From Parasphingorhabdus litoris DSM 22379 (GTDB lineage Bacteria; Pseudomonadota; Alphaproteobacteria; Sphingomonadales; Sphingomonadaceae), in contig NZ_CP086727.1 of NCBI RefSeq assembly GCF_020906275.1, forward strand, positions 620,001 to 684,000: DNA of 64,000 nt. The letters are read 5' to 3'. The notes below the pieces were generated by a model. The model had not been told where the DNA came from. It searched no databases and was given only the letters and a program-made list of their open reading frames with translations. The position numbers and the translations under genes are program-made. Every line of letters begins with the position of its first letter. The first letter of the stretch is position 1. This document shows positions 52,166 through 61,758 of this stretch, piece by piece.

Positions 52166-54448
52166 TCAACCGATATCAAGTTCCTGCTGCTTGGCCCATT
52201 TTTGCAAAGCCGTTCTTGGGTCGCTGGTGGGATCCGATAAAATCATCTGTAGCTGCTTTTTTGTAGCCGTGAGGTCCAGCGATCGAACCATGGCTTTGAC
52301 TGGACCAACTGACGCTGGTGTTATCGATAGCCTTGTTATTCCAAGTCCCAGCAATGCCAGTGCATCCAATGGCCGTCCGCCCATTTCGCCGCACACGCTA
52401 AGCTCAATGCCCAAATCATCAGCTTGCCGGGCAATCCGGCCGATAAAACGCAATATTGCCGGGCTTAGCCAATCAAAACGTTCCGCCAATTTGGGATTGC
52501 TGCGATCAGCAGCGAAGAGGAACTGCGTGAGATCATTGGTTCCGATCGACAGAAAATCCAGGCGTGAGGCCATCAAGTCGAGGCATTCCGCTAGCGCCGG
52601 TACTTCCAGCATTGCTCCATAGCGGATTGATAGTGGAACCTGCTTTTTCCGGCTCCGCAAAAATTCAAGCTGCTTTTGGAATACTGCCTTGGCTTCATCA
52701 AATTCCCATGGCTCTGCGATCATAGGGAACATGACGTTGAGTTTTCTTCCAGCGGCTGCTTCAATTAAAGAACGCGCTTGTACTTTCATGAGTGCGTCGC
52801 GCTCCAGACCGATGCGCAACGCGCGCCAGCCCATGGCTGGATTTTCCTCTTTGACTTCACTGGCCTGAAAATAGGGTAGGGGCTTATCTCCGCCAATATC
52901 GACGGTGCGAAAAATAACCGGTTTGTCGCCCGCCGCATCCAGGACATCACGATAAAAACGCAGTTGTCCGGAGCGACCAGGCATGTTGGCGGCGACCAGA
53001 AACTGGAATTCCGTTCGAAACAATCCAATACCGTCGGCACCGGTTAGATTAAGCATTGCCATATCGTCGCGCAAACCGGCATTGATATTCAGAACGATCC
53101 TTGTGCCGTCCTTGGTGATCGGTTCCTTGTCTCTTAATTCGGTATAGGCGGCCCGCTTTTTCTGGGTCAATTCTATCTGCGTTTCAAACGCATCTTCCAT
53201 TGATGGGCTAGGCCGGACGAATAACGCGTTGTCATCTACATTGAGAAGCAGATGGTCATTTTCCCGAACGATCTGACGAACATTCTTCACTTGCCCCAGG
53301 ATTGGGATATCCATGGCGCGGGCAATAATCGTGACATGCGCAGTCAGTGACCCTTCCTCCAGCACCACACCTTTCAGGCGCCTGCGATCATATTCGAGCA
53401 GCTCAGCCGGACCGAGATTGCGCGCCACCAAAATTGTGTCCTGACGCAGACCCATGGTTGCTGCCGTACCCATTTGACCAGAGACAATCCTCAGCAGCCG
53501 GTTTGCCAAGTCTTCCAGATCATGCATGCGCTCAGCAAGCAATGGATCATCAATCTGACGCATCCGCATGCGGGTATGTTGTTGAACGCGTTCGATTGCC
53601 GCTTCGGCTGTCAGGCCGCTATCAATAGCTTCATTGATCCGGCGGCTCCACCCTTCGTCATAGGCGAACATTTTATATGTCTGCAGCACCTCTTCGTGCT
53701 CACCACCAACGCCAAATTCCGCTTGATTGGTCATTTGGTCAATCTGGCTGCGCATCTTGTCAAAAGCGGAATATACACGATGACGTTCTGCCTCGGTATC
53801 TTCGGCAACTGTGTGCTCGATTTTCACACGCGGTTGATGAAATACCGCAAATCCGCTGGCTTTACCTTTGACCAGTTGCAGTCCGCTCAGTCGGTCAGCA
53901 CCATCATTGCGAGTCTCGGCATCGTCAACAGACTCTTCGTCGATTAGCTCGGCGTTGGAAATGAGTTCAGACAAGACCATCGCCGCAGTCTGAAAAGACT
54001 CAATTTCTTCCTCGGAATATCTGCGCGGCTCTATATGTTGCGCACATAAAACTCCGACAGCTTGTTGATTGCGGATGATTGGCACCCCGGCGAAGCTATG
54101 GAATTTTTCTTCACCGGTTTCTGGCCGATATTGGAAATCGGGATGACTTGCCGCCTCATCGAGGTTCAGTGTCTCGACATTCTTTGCGATATAGCCGGTC
54201 AATCCTTCACCAAAAGCCAATTTTGTAACATGGACAGCTTCCTGATTCAGACCCCGCGTAGCATAGAGTTCCAGCACGCCTTCCCGCCGCAGATATATGG
54301 AGCAGACTTCACTACTGACCGCTTCAGCAATAGTTTCCACGACATGATTGAGTTTGGTTTGGGCATTGCCGGGCGAGGCCATAATCGACCTAAGCCCGGT
54401 TAATATGTTACGGGCGGTTACAGGGCTGGACGTATGTTTGGTGGCCAT
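52166..54448 (-). CDS. ptsP: PTS-Ntr enzyme I PtsP (GAF plus PEP-phosphotransferase)
   Basis: 760 aa. N-terminal GAF domain (about 25-165), the swivelling phosphohistidine domain with the active region GSLTAHVTIIARAMDIP (His371), and the PEP-binding TIM barrel with GLFRTEFQFL, FRTVDIGGDKPLPYF, IGTNDLTQF and catalytic Cys in LSVCGEMGG. It transfers phosphate from PEP to NPr/HPr-like proteins in nitrogen PTS regulation. Its HPr and EIIA partners are not in this window. Confidence 0.97.
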   Translation of the reverse strand: MATKHTSSPVTARNILTGLRSIMASPGNAQTKLNHVVETIAEAVSSEVCSIYLRREGVLELYATRGLNQEAVHVTKLAFGEGLTGYIAKNVETLNLDEAASHPDFQYRPETGEEKFHSFAGVPIIRNQQAVGVLCAQHIEPRRYSEEEIESFQTAAMVLSELISNAELIDEESVDDAETRNDGADRLSGLQLVKGKASGFAVFHQPRVKIEHTVAEDTEAERHRVYSAFDKMRSQIDQMTNQAEFGVGGEHEEVLQTYKMFAYDEGWSRRINEAIDSGLTAEAAIERVQQHTRMRMRQIDDPLLAERMHDLEDLANRLLRIVSGQMGTAATMGLRQDTILVARNLGPAELLEYDRRRLKGVVLEEGSLTAHVTIIARAMDIPILGQVKNVRQIVRENDHLLLNVDDNALFVRPSPSMEDAFETQIELTQKKRAAYTELRDKEPITKDGTRIVLNINAGLRDDMAMLNLTGADGIGLFRTEFQFLVAANMPGRSGQLRFYRDVLDAAGDKPVIFRTVDIGGDKPLPYFQASEVKEENPAMGWRALRIGLERDALMKVQARSLIEAAAGRKLNVMFPMIAEPWEFDEAKAVFQKQLEFLRSRKKQVPLSIRYGAMLEVPALAECLDLMASRLDFLSIGTNDLTQFLFAADRSNPKLAERFDWLSPAILRFIGRIARQADDLGIELSVCGEMGGRPLDALALLGLGITRLSITPASVGPVKAMVRSLDLTATKKQLQMILSDPTSDPRTALQKWAKQQELDIG

Positions 54449-54551
54449 GTTGGGAGCCTAGCAGAAACCCTGCAGCGGTGCGATATGCAAAACAGGTTGA
54501 ACGCAAAAAATGCTGATCGCCCCGGGACTTCCGTCTAGACATTAATATAGC

Positions 54552-55571
54552 TTAATCTGGCTCCGGGCCGAATTGAACCGCGAGTTTCCCCAAATTCGCT
54601 CCGGTGAATAATCGGTCCAGTGAGGCTGGAGCATTTTCAATTCCCTGAACCACATCTGTTTCATATTTGATGCGCCCTTCCATAAGCCAGCCCGCCATAG
54701 CTTGCGCCCCTTCAGGAAAGCGATCAAGATAATCTAGAACGATAAATCCACGTAAATTGGTCCGGCGCATAAGCAGATTGGCAAAATTCGATGGCCCAGG
54801 TGATCCGTCGGTATCATTGTAGGTGGATATCAGGCCGCATAAAGGCATGCGTGAAAAGTCATTCAGCCGCGCAATCGCGGCATCCATGATGTCGCCGCCG
54901 ACATTTTCAAAGTTGATGTCAATTCCATTCGGGCAATGCTTGTCTAGTGCAGCTCCAACATCCTCCGTCTTATAGTTTATCGCTGCGTCAAAACCGGCCT
55001 CTTCAGTCAGCCATTTACATTTATCGTCAGATCCTGCGATGCCAACAACATGGCAACCATGGATCTTGCCAATTTGCCCCACCATGGATCCAACCGCACC
55101 GGCCGCTGCCGAAACAACTAGCGTATCCCCTTCTTTTGGTTTTCCGATATCGGTTAGTCCAAAATAGGCTGTCATACCGGTCGCGCCCAATGGGCCCATA
55201 TAGGCTGTGAGTGGAACGCCTGGGATGGATGGCAACACATTTGCCATACCGCCCGGGATATCATTATACATGGACCAAGTAGAAAGACCGGTGTTGATCA
55301 GGGAACCAACCGGTATCTCATCGAAATTGCTTTCTTCAACGACGCCAATGCCGCCTCCACGCATCGGATCGTCAATGGGTACCGGCGGCAAATAGCCATC
55401 CATATCGCTCATCCAAATCCGGTTGGTGGGATCGAGAGATAAATAGATCGTGCGCACCCTTACCATATCTGGCGCGAGGTCCGGCATTTCCTCTTCAACC
55501 AATTCCAAGTCGCCGTCTGCAATTTTGCCGACGGGACGTTTGCGCAAATACCAAATCTGGTTCGTAGTCAT
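54552..55571 (-). CDS. NADP-dependent MDR oxidoreductase (prostaglandin reductase/CurA-like)
   Basis: 339 aa from ATG at 55571 (GGAGAG upstream); the frame to 55715 has no start signals. Medium-chain reductase fold without catalytic zinc: LDPTNRIWMSD, the LGATGMTAYFGLTDIGKPK region, the NADP loop VSAAAGAVGSMVGQIGKIHG and FENVGGDIMDAAI, as in CurA and PTGR enzymes that reduce enones. Substrate unknown. A DUF465 gene lies upstream on the same strand. Confidence 0.94.
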   Translation of the reverse strand: MTTNQIWYLRKRPVGKIADGDLELVEEEMPDLAPDMVRVRTIYLSLDPTNRIWMSDMDGYLPPVPIDDPMRGGGIGVVEESNFDEIPVGSLINTGLSTWSMYNDIPGGMANVLPSIPGVPLTAYMGPLGATGMTAYFGLTDIGKPKEGDTLVVSAAAGAVGSMVGQIGKIHGCHVVGIAGSDDKCKWLTEEAGFDAAINYKTEDVGAALDKHCPNGIDINFENVGGDIMDAAIARLNDFSRMPLCGLISTYNDTDGSPGPSNFANLLMRRTNLRGFIVLDYLDRFPEGAQAMAGWLMEGRIKYETDVVQGIENAPASLDRLFTGANLGKLAVQFGPEPD

Positions 55572-55732
55572 GGGGACGATCTCTCCTACAATTTTGTGCA
55601 GCTTTGTAGAAAGAGGTCTACAAGTCAATGATCTGAAAAATTTACCTAATTCCGCGACTGAACAAGGTAAATGGAATGGCAGCGCAAATTGGTTTGCGCT
55701 GCTATCGGTTATCAATCAGATGAAAATAACAA

Positions 55733-55891
55733 TCAGGCGTCAGCGAGAAGTTCTTCTTTCAATCGCAATTTCTGCTTTTTCAGGTCATGAATTCGAATCG
55801 TATCTGGAACTGGGCGGGCCTCCTCTTCGCTGATCTTGCGATCAAGGGCTTCGTGTTTTCCGCGCAGGGCTGACACATGATTCTGATCCAT
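55733..55891 (-). CDS. DUF465 (YdcH) family small protein 1
   Basis: 52 aa: it begins MDQNHVSALRGKHEALDRKI, continues SEEEARPVPDTIRIHDLKKQ and ends KLRLKEELLADA. It is short and easily missed, but the DUF465 pattern (HxxL, EEExRP.PD, L/KKQKL.LK) is unmistakable, and AGGAGA lies seven bases before the ATG at 55891. The family forms small helical hairpins of unknown role, common in alphaproteobacteria. A second member is divergent from it, 190 bp away. Confidence 0.85.
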   Translation of the reverse strand: MDQNHVSALRGKHEALDRKISEEEARPVPDTIRIHDLKKQKLRLKEELLADA

Positions 55892-56080
55892 AATATTCTC
55901 CTGATTATTATATGTTATTGCGATGAAAGCGGTTGCGGGTGTCCCTTTCGTTCTGATGCGCGCTTTTGATTAAGCGGTCATCGACTATCATGATATTATT
56001 GTCTTGGTTTCGACAAAGACCATGAATAGGGTAAAGATTACAAAATTGTTGCAGTGATGCAAGGGGCGAATGGATCCATT

Positions 56081-56284
56081 ATGGCGATAAGCGATCAAGA
56101 GTTGCGGCAGCGGCTCGAACTGCTGAAGATTGAGCATCGTGATTTGGATGATGCCATCGCGGCCTTGATCGAGTCTGGTAGCCATGATCAGTTAAGAGCA
56201 GCGCGATTGAAAAAACGGAAGTTACAATTGCGCGACCGGATGATTCAGATCGAAAACCAGCTAATCCCTGATATTATTGCTTAA
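56081..56284 (+). CDS. DUF465 (YdcH) family small protein 2
   Basis: 67 aa from the ATG at 56081 (MAISDQELRQRLELLKIEHR); in-frame GTG/ATG codons at 56054/56057 are possible but have no better ribosome site. It shows DLDDAIAALIESGSHDQLRA and LKKRKLQLRDRMIQIENQL, a longer DUF465 relative. Divergent to the 52-aa family member. Confidence 0.8.
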   Translation: MAISDQELRQRLELLKIEHRDLDDAIAALIESGSHDQLRAARLKKRKLQLRDRMIQIENQLIPDIIA

Positions 56285-56444
56285 GGGACAGAAAGAATAC
56301 AGGCGGCGAGCAAGATTAACGTTGTCCGTCAATCAATTAACTCCTGTGCTTGCTGCGTGTCACATTGAAACATCTCGCAAATTAACCCTGTAGTCCCGAA
56401 ATTTCAACTGTCCTTGCTCACATAAAATTTGCTACGAACGTCAA

Positions 56445-56900
56445 ATGGCTGACAGCGAAGCATTGATGACGCCCAAATTATTGGATGCGCTCTACACCGA
56501 AGCGATGGTGCTTGCCGATGAGGCACGTTCCTATTTCGAATCGGGCCGGTTCAATGACGAGTGTCAAGATGAGGCGTCACTGTCCGTTGCCTTCTCATGC
56601 GAGTCTCTGAAAGTCACGACACGCCTAATGCATTGTATCGCTTGGCTATTGAACCAGAAAGCTCTGCATGGCGAAGACCTAACGGATGGGGAGGCTTGGA
56701 ACCACAGTCGCGAAATGGGTTATGCTGCTGCAAGCGACGGCCCCGTAGTTGAGTTGTTTCCAGAAGAAGCGCGGCAGATTATCGACAATAGTGAAGAGCT
56801 TTTTCTTCGTCTGCAACGTCTGTCGGCTCGTCTGGAATATGAGGAAATGGTAGAGCCGCCAGTACATAACATGTTCCGACGGCTCGAAAGCTCATTCTGA
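56445..56900 (+). CDS. rcdA: DUF1465 / RcdA family protein (regulator of CtrA degradation)
   Basis: 151 aa, all-helical: LLDALYTEAMVLADEARSYF, CESLKVTTRLMHCIAWLLNQ, FPEEARQIIDNSEELFLRLQ. Caulobacter RcdA belongs to this family and is an adaptor for ClpXP-mediated proteolysis of CtrA in cell-cycle control. The family assignment is clear; the CtrA role is carried over from Caulobacter. It lies alone between the divergent DUF465 gene and the convergent OYE gene. Confidence 0.87.
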   Translation: MADSEALMTPKLLDALYTEAMVLADEARSYFESGRFNDECQDEASLSVAFSCESLKVTTRLMHCIAWLLNQKALHGEDLTDGEAWNHSREMGYAAASDGPVVELFPEEARQIIDNSEELFLRLQRLSARLEYEEMVEPPVHNMFRRLESSF

Positions 56901-56918
56901 TTTTTGGACGACCGTAAC

Positions 56919-58016
56919 TCAGGCCGTTGCCTTGGACTGTTCCATCGTAGGATAATCAACATAACCCTCAGCTCCCTGGCTATACCAAGACGGAGTGAAA
57001 TCGATCGGGTTGAGCTCTGCACCTGTGCGGAATCGTTCCGGTAAATCAGGATTAGTCATAAACGTCCGCCCAAAGCTGATCGCATCCGCTCTCTCCTTTG
57101 CTAGTGCTTTGGTGGCATTGTCATAGAAATAGTCACTGTTGAGCACGAGCGGCTTGCTGAATACAGGCCGAATGTCCGGACTTACGGCCGGCACATCGGT
57201 GTTTCCATAGGTTCCGTGCGGTGGCGGTTCGCGCAGTTCAAGGAACGCAATACCGATTTTATCCAGCAATTTTGCTGCTGCGGTGAAAGTTTCTACCGGA
57301 GTCGCGTCATCGGCGCCTTGCGAGTCGCCATTGGGGGAAAGCCGTACGGACACACGATCACTGCCCCAGACATCAACCAATCGCTGGGTCACTTCACCAA
57401 GTAAGCGAATGCGGTTTTCGATCGACCCACCATATTCATCGGTTCGGAAATTGGTGCCGGAGCGAATGAACTGATCTATCAGATAACCATTTGCGCTGTG
57501 CAGTTGTACGCCATCAAAACCAGCTTTTTTCGCATTTTCTGCAGCATTGGTGTAATCGTCCAACAGGCTGGGAATTTCGTCCAGTTCCAATGGACGGGCC
57601 TCAACATAGTCACGTTTGCCTTGATAGGTGCGTACGCTGCCAGGAGCCGTTGTAGCGGAGGAAGAAACAGGCTTATCACCGCCCAGAAAATCGGGATGTA
57701 CGATCCGGCCCATATGCCAGAGTTGGCAAATGATCCGGCCACCTGCCGCATGGACTTGTTCCACAATCGGCTTCCACGCAGCGGTTTGCTCATCGTTCCA
57801 AATTCCCGGTGCAAATGGTGTGCCGAGGCCCTGTTGACTGATGCCCGTAGCTTCCGAAATGATTAAGCCTGCACCGGCGCGCTGGGCATAATATTCTCCC
57901 ATTATAGGGGTTGGTACATGTTCCATCGTTGAACGGCAGCGCGTGAGCGGGGCCATTAGCATTCGATTGGGGGCTTCAATGGCACCAAGGGTAATCGGAT
58001 CAAATAATGTGCTCAT
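56919..58016 (-). CDS. Old yellow enzyme family alkene reductase
   Basis: 365 aa, FMN TIM barrel. Motifs: RMLMAPLTRCRS near the start, ISEATGISQQGLG, QLWHMGRIVHPDFLGG, the catalytic-site region FDGVQLHSANGYLIDQF with histidine and asparagine, EYGGSIENRIRLLGEV and the late ADAISFGRTFMTNPDLPERF. Matches NemA-type N-ethylmaleimide or nitro-ester reductases that reduce activated alkenes with NADPH. Physiological substrate unknown; detoxification is probable. Confidence 0.94.
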   Translation of the reverse strand: MSTLFDPITLGAIEAPNRMLMAPLTRCRSTMEHVPTPIMGEYYAQRAGAGLIISEATGISQQGLGTPFAPGIWNDEQTAAWKPIVEQVHAAGGRIICQLWHMGRIVHPDFLGGDKPVSSSATTAPGSVRTYQGKRDYVEARPLELDEIPSLLDDYTNAAENAKKAGFDGVQLHSANGYLIDQFIRSGTNFRTDEYGGSIENRIRLLGEVTQRLVDVWGSDRVSVRLSPNGDSQGADDATPVETFTAAAKLLDKIGIAFLELREPPPHGTYGNTDVPAVSPDIRPVFSKPLVLNSDYFYDNATKALAKERADAISFGRTFMTNPDLPERFRTGAELNPIDFTPSWYSQGAEGYVDYPTMEQSKATA

Positions 58017-58159
58017 ATACCTGTTCTTTCGCTATTTTTAATTGCTTGATGAATAGCTAGTCAGGCCAGTGGCGCTTTGCAATGCAATGCTTTGAAAATC
58101 TTTTCTTTCACCCTATATCGGATTTATTGATCGCCGGAACCGTCGAGGAACACCAGAAC

Positions 58160-58837
58160 ATGTACGCAAAAACATTGGACCCGCTTAGAGACGATCCGAC
58201 GCTCGACGAAGTTCGGTGCTATCTCGCACCACTTCTGGCATCGCAAGCTGCATTTGATGGATGGAATGAGACGGCTGTTGCCGCGGCGGCGCAGCAGACG
58301 GGCGTGGACACTGAAATGGCCCGACTGGCGTTCAACAATGGTCCGGTCGATATGATTGACGCCTGGTTTCAGTCCGTTGATGAAGCCATGGCAGCGAAGT
58401 TTTCCGAGGAAGAACTCAATGCGATGAAAATTCGCGAGAGGATTACCGCGCTTGTGGTGGCTCGGCTGGAGCTGTTGGAAACAGATCGGGAGGGATTGCG
58501 ACGGGCCTTGGCGATATTGGCGGCACCACCCAATTTGAGGACCGCCGCAAAGCTTGGATGGCGTGCAGCTGACAAGATGTGGAAGCTCGCCGGTGATACG
58601 GCGACTGACTATAATCACTACACGAAGCGGACTTTATTGTCGGCCGTTTATGGCAGCACGATCAGCGTTTTCCTGGATGATGAAAGCGAAGAATTTGCGG
58701 ATACAAGAGCATTTCTTGGTCGCCGGATCGAGAATGTCATGCAGTTTGAAAAGGTGAAGGCCAAGATAACGCGGCCTAGCGGTGATCGTTTCAGCATGGC
58801 GCGTTTCATTGGCCGGCTGCGCTATCGCGGGGCTTAA
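58160..58837 (+). CDS. COQ9 family protein (ubiquinone biosynthesis)
   Basis: 225 aa from the ATG at 58160; the ORF reaches back to 58082 but the start there adds an unrelated leader. A TetR-like helical fold: RCYLAPLLASQAAFDGWNET, ARLAFNNGPVDMIDAWF, MKIRERITALVVARLELLET and DYNHYTKRTLLSAVYGSTI, which is the COQ9 signature and lipid-binding helix. COQ9 presents ubiquinone precursors to hydroxylase COQ7 in mitochondria and alphaproteobacteria. Confidence 0.9.
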   Translation: MYAKTLDPLRDDPTLDEVRCYLAPLLASQAAFDGWNETAVAAAAQQTGVDTEMARLAFNNGPVDMIDAWFQSVDEAMAAKFSEEELNAMKIRERITALVVARLELLETDREGLRRALAILAAPPNLRTAAKLGWRAADKMWKLAGDTATDYNHYTKRTLLSAVYGSTISVFLDDESEEFADTRAFLGRRIENVMQFEKVKAKITRPSGDRFSMARFIGRLRYRGA

Positions 58838-58911
58838 TCAAAGATTTCCAATAGGTTTATCAACCGACTATGCGCGGTGCGCAAACAAAGACTCGTCAAG
58901 GTGATTCAGTA

Positions 58912-58930
58912 TTGATAATCACTCGCAACT
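58912..58930 (+). promoter_or_regulatory. Fur-box-like sequence before feoAB
   Basis: TTGATAATCACTCGCAACT resembles the GATAATnATTnGCA form of Fur boxes before iron genes in proteobacteria. It lies 20 bases before the feoA start codon. Match is by eye only. Confidence 0.5.
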
Positions 58931-58950
58931 AAAATTTTTCGAGTCACGCT

Positions 58951-59205
58951 ATGAATGTACCGGTAACACTGGACCGCCTTTCCATGCGTCAGCGCGCCGA
59001 GATATTATCCATTGACTGGGCTGCAATGTCAGAAAATGAGGGTGCACGGCTTCGCGCCCTGGGTTTTGATGAAGGGGTTCCGGTGGAGAAGCTCCACAAG
59101 GGGATGTTCGGTTTCAACGATCCTATAGCGGTGAAAGTGGGTCGTATGATGGTTGCGGTTCGCAAATCCCATGCGTCAGCCATATCGGTTGTAATCCCGG
59201 CATAA
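58951..59205 (+). CDS. feoA: Ferrous iron transport accessory protein FeoA
   Basis: 84 aa SH3-like protein: LRALGFDEGVPVEKLHKGMF, then DPIAVKVGRMMVAVRKSHAS. It assists FeoB in ferrous iron uptake. The stop TAA is three bases before the FeoB start. Confidence 0.94.
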   Translation: MNVPVTLDRLSMRQRAEILSIDWAAMSENEGARLRALGFDEGVPVEKLHKGMFGFNDPIAVKVGRMMVAVRKSHASAISVVIPA

Positions 59206-59208
59206 TCA

Positions 59209-61068
59209 GTGAGTGAAGCAGCACCCCTCATTGCCCTTGCGGGCAATCCCAACGCTGGGAAGAGTGCCCTGTTCAATGCACTGACTGGTGCACGTCAGAA
59301 AATCGCCAATTATCCTGGCGTTACGGTGGAACGCAAATCCGGTCATTTCCAGATGTCGGATGGGCGGCCTGCCGAACTGGTTGATTTGCCCGGTAGCTAT
59401 AGTCTTGACCCCACCAGCCCTGATGAAGCGGTTACCAGCAGTGTCATCAAAGGATTGCAGAAGGGTGAGCGCAAACCTGATGCGATTATTATCGTACTCG
59501 ACGCTGCCAATCTCGATAATCACCTGCGCTTTGCGCTGGAAGTTATTGCGCTGGGTCTGCCAGTCGTCATTGCTCTCAACATGATGGACCTCGCAGAGCG
59601 CGACGGCCTGACACTCGATCCTGCGAAACTGGAGGCTGCATTGGGCGTGCCGGTTGTTCCGACCGTGGCGGTTCGCCGCCGCGGGCTGGAAGATTTGTCC
59701 GCAGCGGTAGAGAAGCGGTTGGGTCAAAAAAGCAGCCAACAGGGTATCGTGATCGCCAAGGAACGCGGTCATGGGCTGCGCAAACAAGCGAAGGAAATTG
59801 CCAATCTGACGGTGACTTCCGAAACCGCTGGTCGCCGCTGGTCAGAGCGTGCCGATACCTTGTTCCTGCATCCAGTGGCTGGTCCGATCATCCTGCTTGC
59901 GATCATGTTTGTAATGTTTCAGGCCGTCTTCGCATGGTCCGAAGCGCCTACTGGTTTAATCGGAAGTGCAGGTGAGTGGGCCGCTGCCGTCGCGGAAGCC
60001 AATCTGGGAGAGGGCTTCTTGCGCGACTTTCTCACCGAAGGAGTGATTGGCGGCGTCGGATCGGTTGTCGTTTTCCTCCCGCAGATTTTAATCTTGTTCC
60101 TGTTCATCCTGCTGCTCGAGGCGAGTGGTTACATGACCCGGGCGGCCTTCATCATGGACCGGCTGATGGCGAGTGTCGGACTATCGGGACGCAGCTTCAT
60201 TCCGCTGCTTTCCTCCTTCGGCTGCGCCATTCCGGGCATTATGGCCACGCGCAGCATTGCCGATCCAAAAGACCGTTTGACCACAATATTGGTCGCGCCG
60301 CTGATGACTTGTTCAGCGCGGTTACCGGTTTATGCGATCATCATTGGTGCCTTCATTCCAGCGCGTGACGTGGGCGGGGGTGTCGGCTTGCAAGGCTTAG
60401 TCCTGTTCGGCCTGTATATTTTCGGCATTGCAGGTGCGATGCTGGCCGCCTTGATCCTACGCAGCACGGTTGCCAAAGGACCAAATAGCGGCTTCCTGAT
60501 GGAAATGCCCAAATATCAAATGCCGCGTATTCGCGACGTTCTTTTGGGGCTGTGGCAGCGGGCCTGGATATTTCTGCGGCGTGCAGGCACAATCATTTTT
60601 GCGGCAACTGTCGTGCTTTGGCTGATGCTGACCTACCCAAAAGTGCCGATTGACAGTCCGATAAGCCAGGTAGACTATTCCGCTGCTGGCCGGATCGCCA
60701 ATGTCATTGAACCGGCGGTTGCGCCAATTGGTTTTAACCGCGATATCGCGCTCGCTCTCATCCCGGCGATGGCGGCCCGTGAAGTGGCGGTGGCGGCACT
60801 GGCAACGACCTACGCAATTGACGCACCGGATGAAGAAGCCGAGGCCAAGTCTTTGATCGAACGGCTGCAAAGCCGCTGGTCCCTGCCAACGGCGCTGGCG
60901 TTTCTGGCGTGGTTTATCTTTGCACCGCAATGTATTTCGACCATTGCCGTGACGAAGCGTGAAACCAATGGCTGGAAATGGCCTATGTTTATGCTCGGCT
61001 ATCTTTTCGGGCTGGCCTATTTGGCTGCCGGGATTACGTACTGGACGGCGGTTGCAATCGGCCTGTAA
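59209..61068 (+). CDS. feoB: Ferrous iron transporter FeoB
   Basis: 619 aa from a GTG at 59209. N-terminal G-domain: G1 GNPNAGKSALFNALTG, G3 DLPGSYSLDPTSPDE, G4 NMMD; then a GDI-like helical linker and about eight membrane helices with two Gate motifs (SSFGCAIPGIMATRS and the later IPAMAAREVAVAALATTYA). It is a short FeoB, as usual in alphaproteobacteria, without FeoC. A Fur-box-like site lies upstream of feoA. Confidence 0.97.
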   Translation: MSEAAPLIALAGNPNAGKSALFNALTGARQKIANYPGVTVERKSGHFQMSDGRPAELVDLPGSYSLDPTSPDEAVTSSVIKGLQKGERKPDAIIIVLDAANLDNHLRFALEVIALGLPVVIALNMMDLAERDGLTLDPAKLEAALGVPVVPTVAVRRRGLEDLSAAVEKRLGQKSSQQGIVIAKERGHGLRKQAKEIANLTVTSETAGRRWSERADTLFLHPVAGPIILLAIMFVMFQAVFAWSEAPTGLIGSAGEWAAAVAEANLGEGFLRDFLTEGVIGGVGSVVVFLPQILILFLFILLLEASGYMTRAAFIMDRLMASVGLSGRSFIPLLSSFGCAIPGIMATRSIADPKDRLTTILVAPLMTCSARLPVYAIIIGAFIPARDVGGGVGLQGLVLFGLYIFGIAGAMLAALILRSTVAKGPNSGFLMEMPKYQMPRIRDVLLGLWQRAWIFLRRAGTIIFAATVVLWLMLTYPKVPIDSPISQVDYSAAGRIANVIEPAVAPIGFNRDIALALIPAMAAREVAVAALATTYAIDAPDEEAEAKSLIERLQSRWSLPTALAFLAWFIFAPQCISTIAVTKRETNGWKWPMFMLGYLFGLAYLAAGITYWTAVAIGL

Positions 61069-61120
61069 AGAGCCTCCAGAGACTCGAAAAACATCACAAA
61101 TATTCCAAGGGGAAATGTAA

Positions 61121-61645
61121 ATGGCTGGCGGCATCAACAAAGTAATTATCGTAGGAAATCTGGGTGCCGACCCTGAAGTGCGTACGTTCAACAATGGCGG
61201 TAAAGTCTGCAATCTGCGCATCGCTACATCGGAAAGCTGGAAAGATCGTAACACCGGTGAACGCAAGGAAAAGACTGAGTGGCATAGCGTTGCGATTTTT
61301 CAGGAAGGCCTGGTTGGCGTCTGCGAAAAATATCTTCGCAAGGGCAGCAAAGTGTATATCGAGGGCAAGTTGCAGACCCGCAAATGGCAGGATCAGTCCG
61401 GCAATGATCGCTATTCAACGGAAGTTGTGCTGCAGGGCTATGATGGCAAGTTGGAAATGCTGGATTCCCGGCAAGGTGGCGGCATGGGCGGCCAAGGCGG
61501 CGGCAATGATGGCTGGAGCGGCGGCGGTTCCGGTGGCGGATCGGGCGGTGGTTCCAATGATGGTTGGGGCAACACCGGCGGTTCATCAGGCGGTCAAGGC
61601 GGCGGCGCATTTGACAGTGATCTCGATGACGACGTACCCTTCTAA
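61121..61645 (+). CDS. ssb: Single-stranded DNA-binding protein SSB
   Basis: 174 aa. OB-fold at 1-110 ([51 protein letters not shown]), a glycine-rich linker with repeated GGGSGGGS units and the acidic tip DLDDDVPF that binds partner proteins. GGGGAA ribosome site upstream. Independent of the feoB transcript by 52 bases. Confidence 0.97.
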   Translation: MAGGINKVIIVGNLGADPEVRTFNNGGKVCNLRIATSESWKDRNTGERKEKTEWHSVAIFQEGLVGVCEKYLRKGSKVYIEGKLQTRKWQDQSGNDRYSTEVVLQGYDGKLEMLDSRQGGGMGGQGGGNDGWSGGGSGGGSGGGSNDGWGNTGGSSGGQGGGAFDSDLDDDVPF

Positions 61646-61758
61646 AAACTGATCGGCGGTGTCGCACCGGTGGGGATGTGACACTGTTTGACAATATTGG
61701 CACAATTGAGCGGGGAACAGGTTAGACATTTTTGACATTCGATGAGGTTTACTGATCC

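Noticed and set aside
55450..55833. 127-codon rightward frame spanning the oxidoreductase start and the DUF465 gene
   Set aside because: Overlaps two better-supported leftward genes, one with a perfect DUF465 pattern.
59206..59787. 193-codon antisense frame within feoB
   Set aside because: Mirror of the FeoB G-domain; no independent signals.
61470..61610. Glycine-rich repeat DNA at the end of ssb as a possible minisatellite
   Set aside because: It encodes the normal flexible linker of SSB before the DDDVPF tip.
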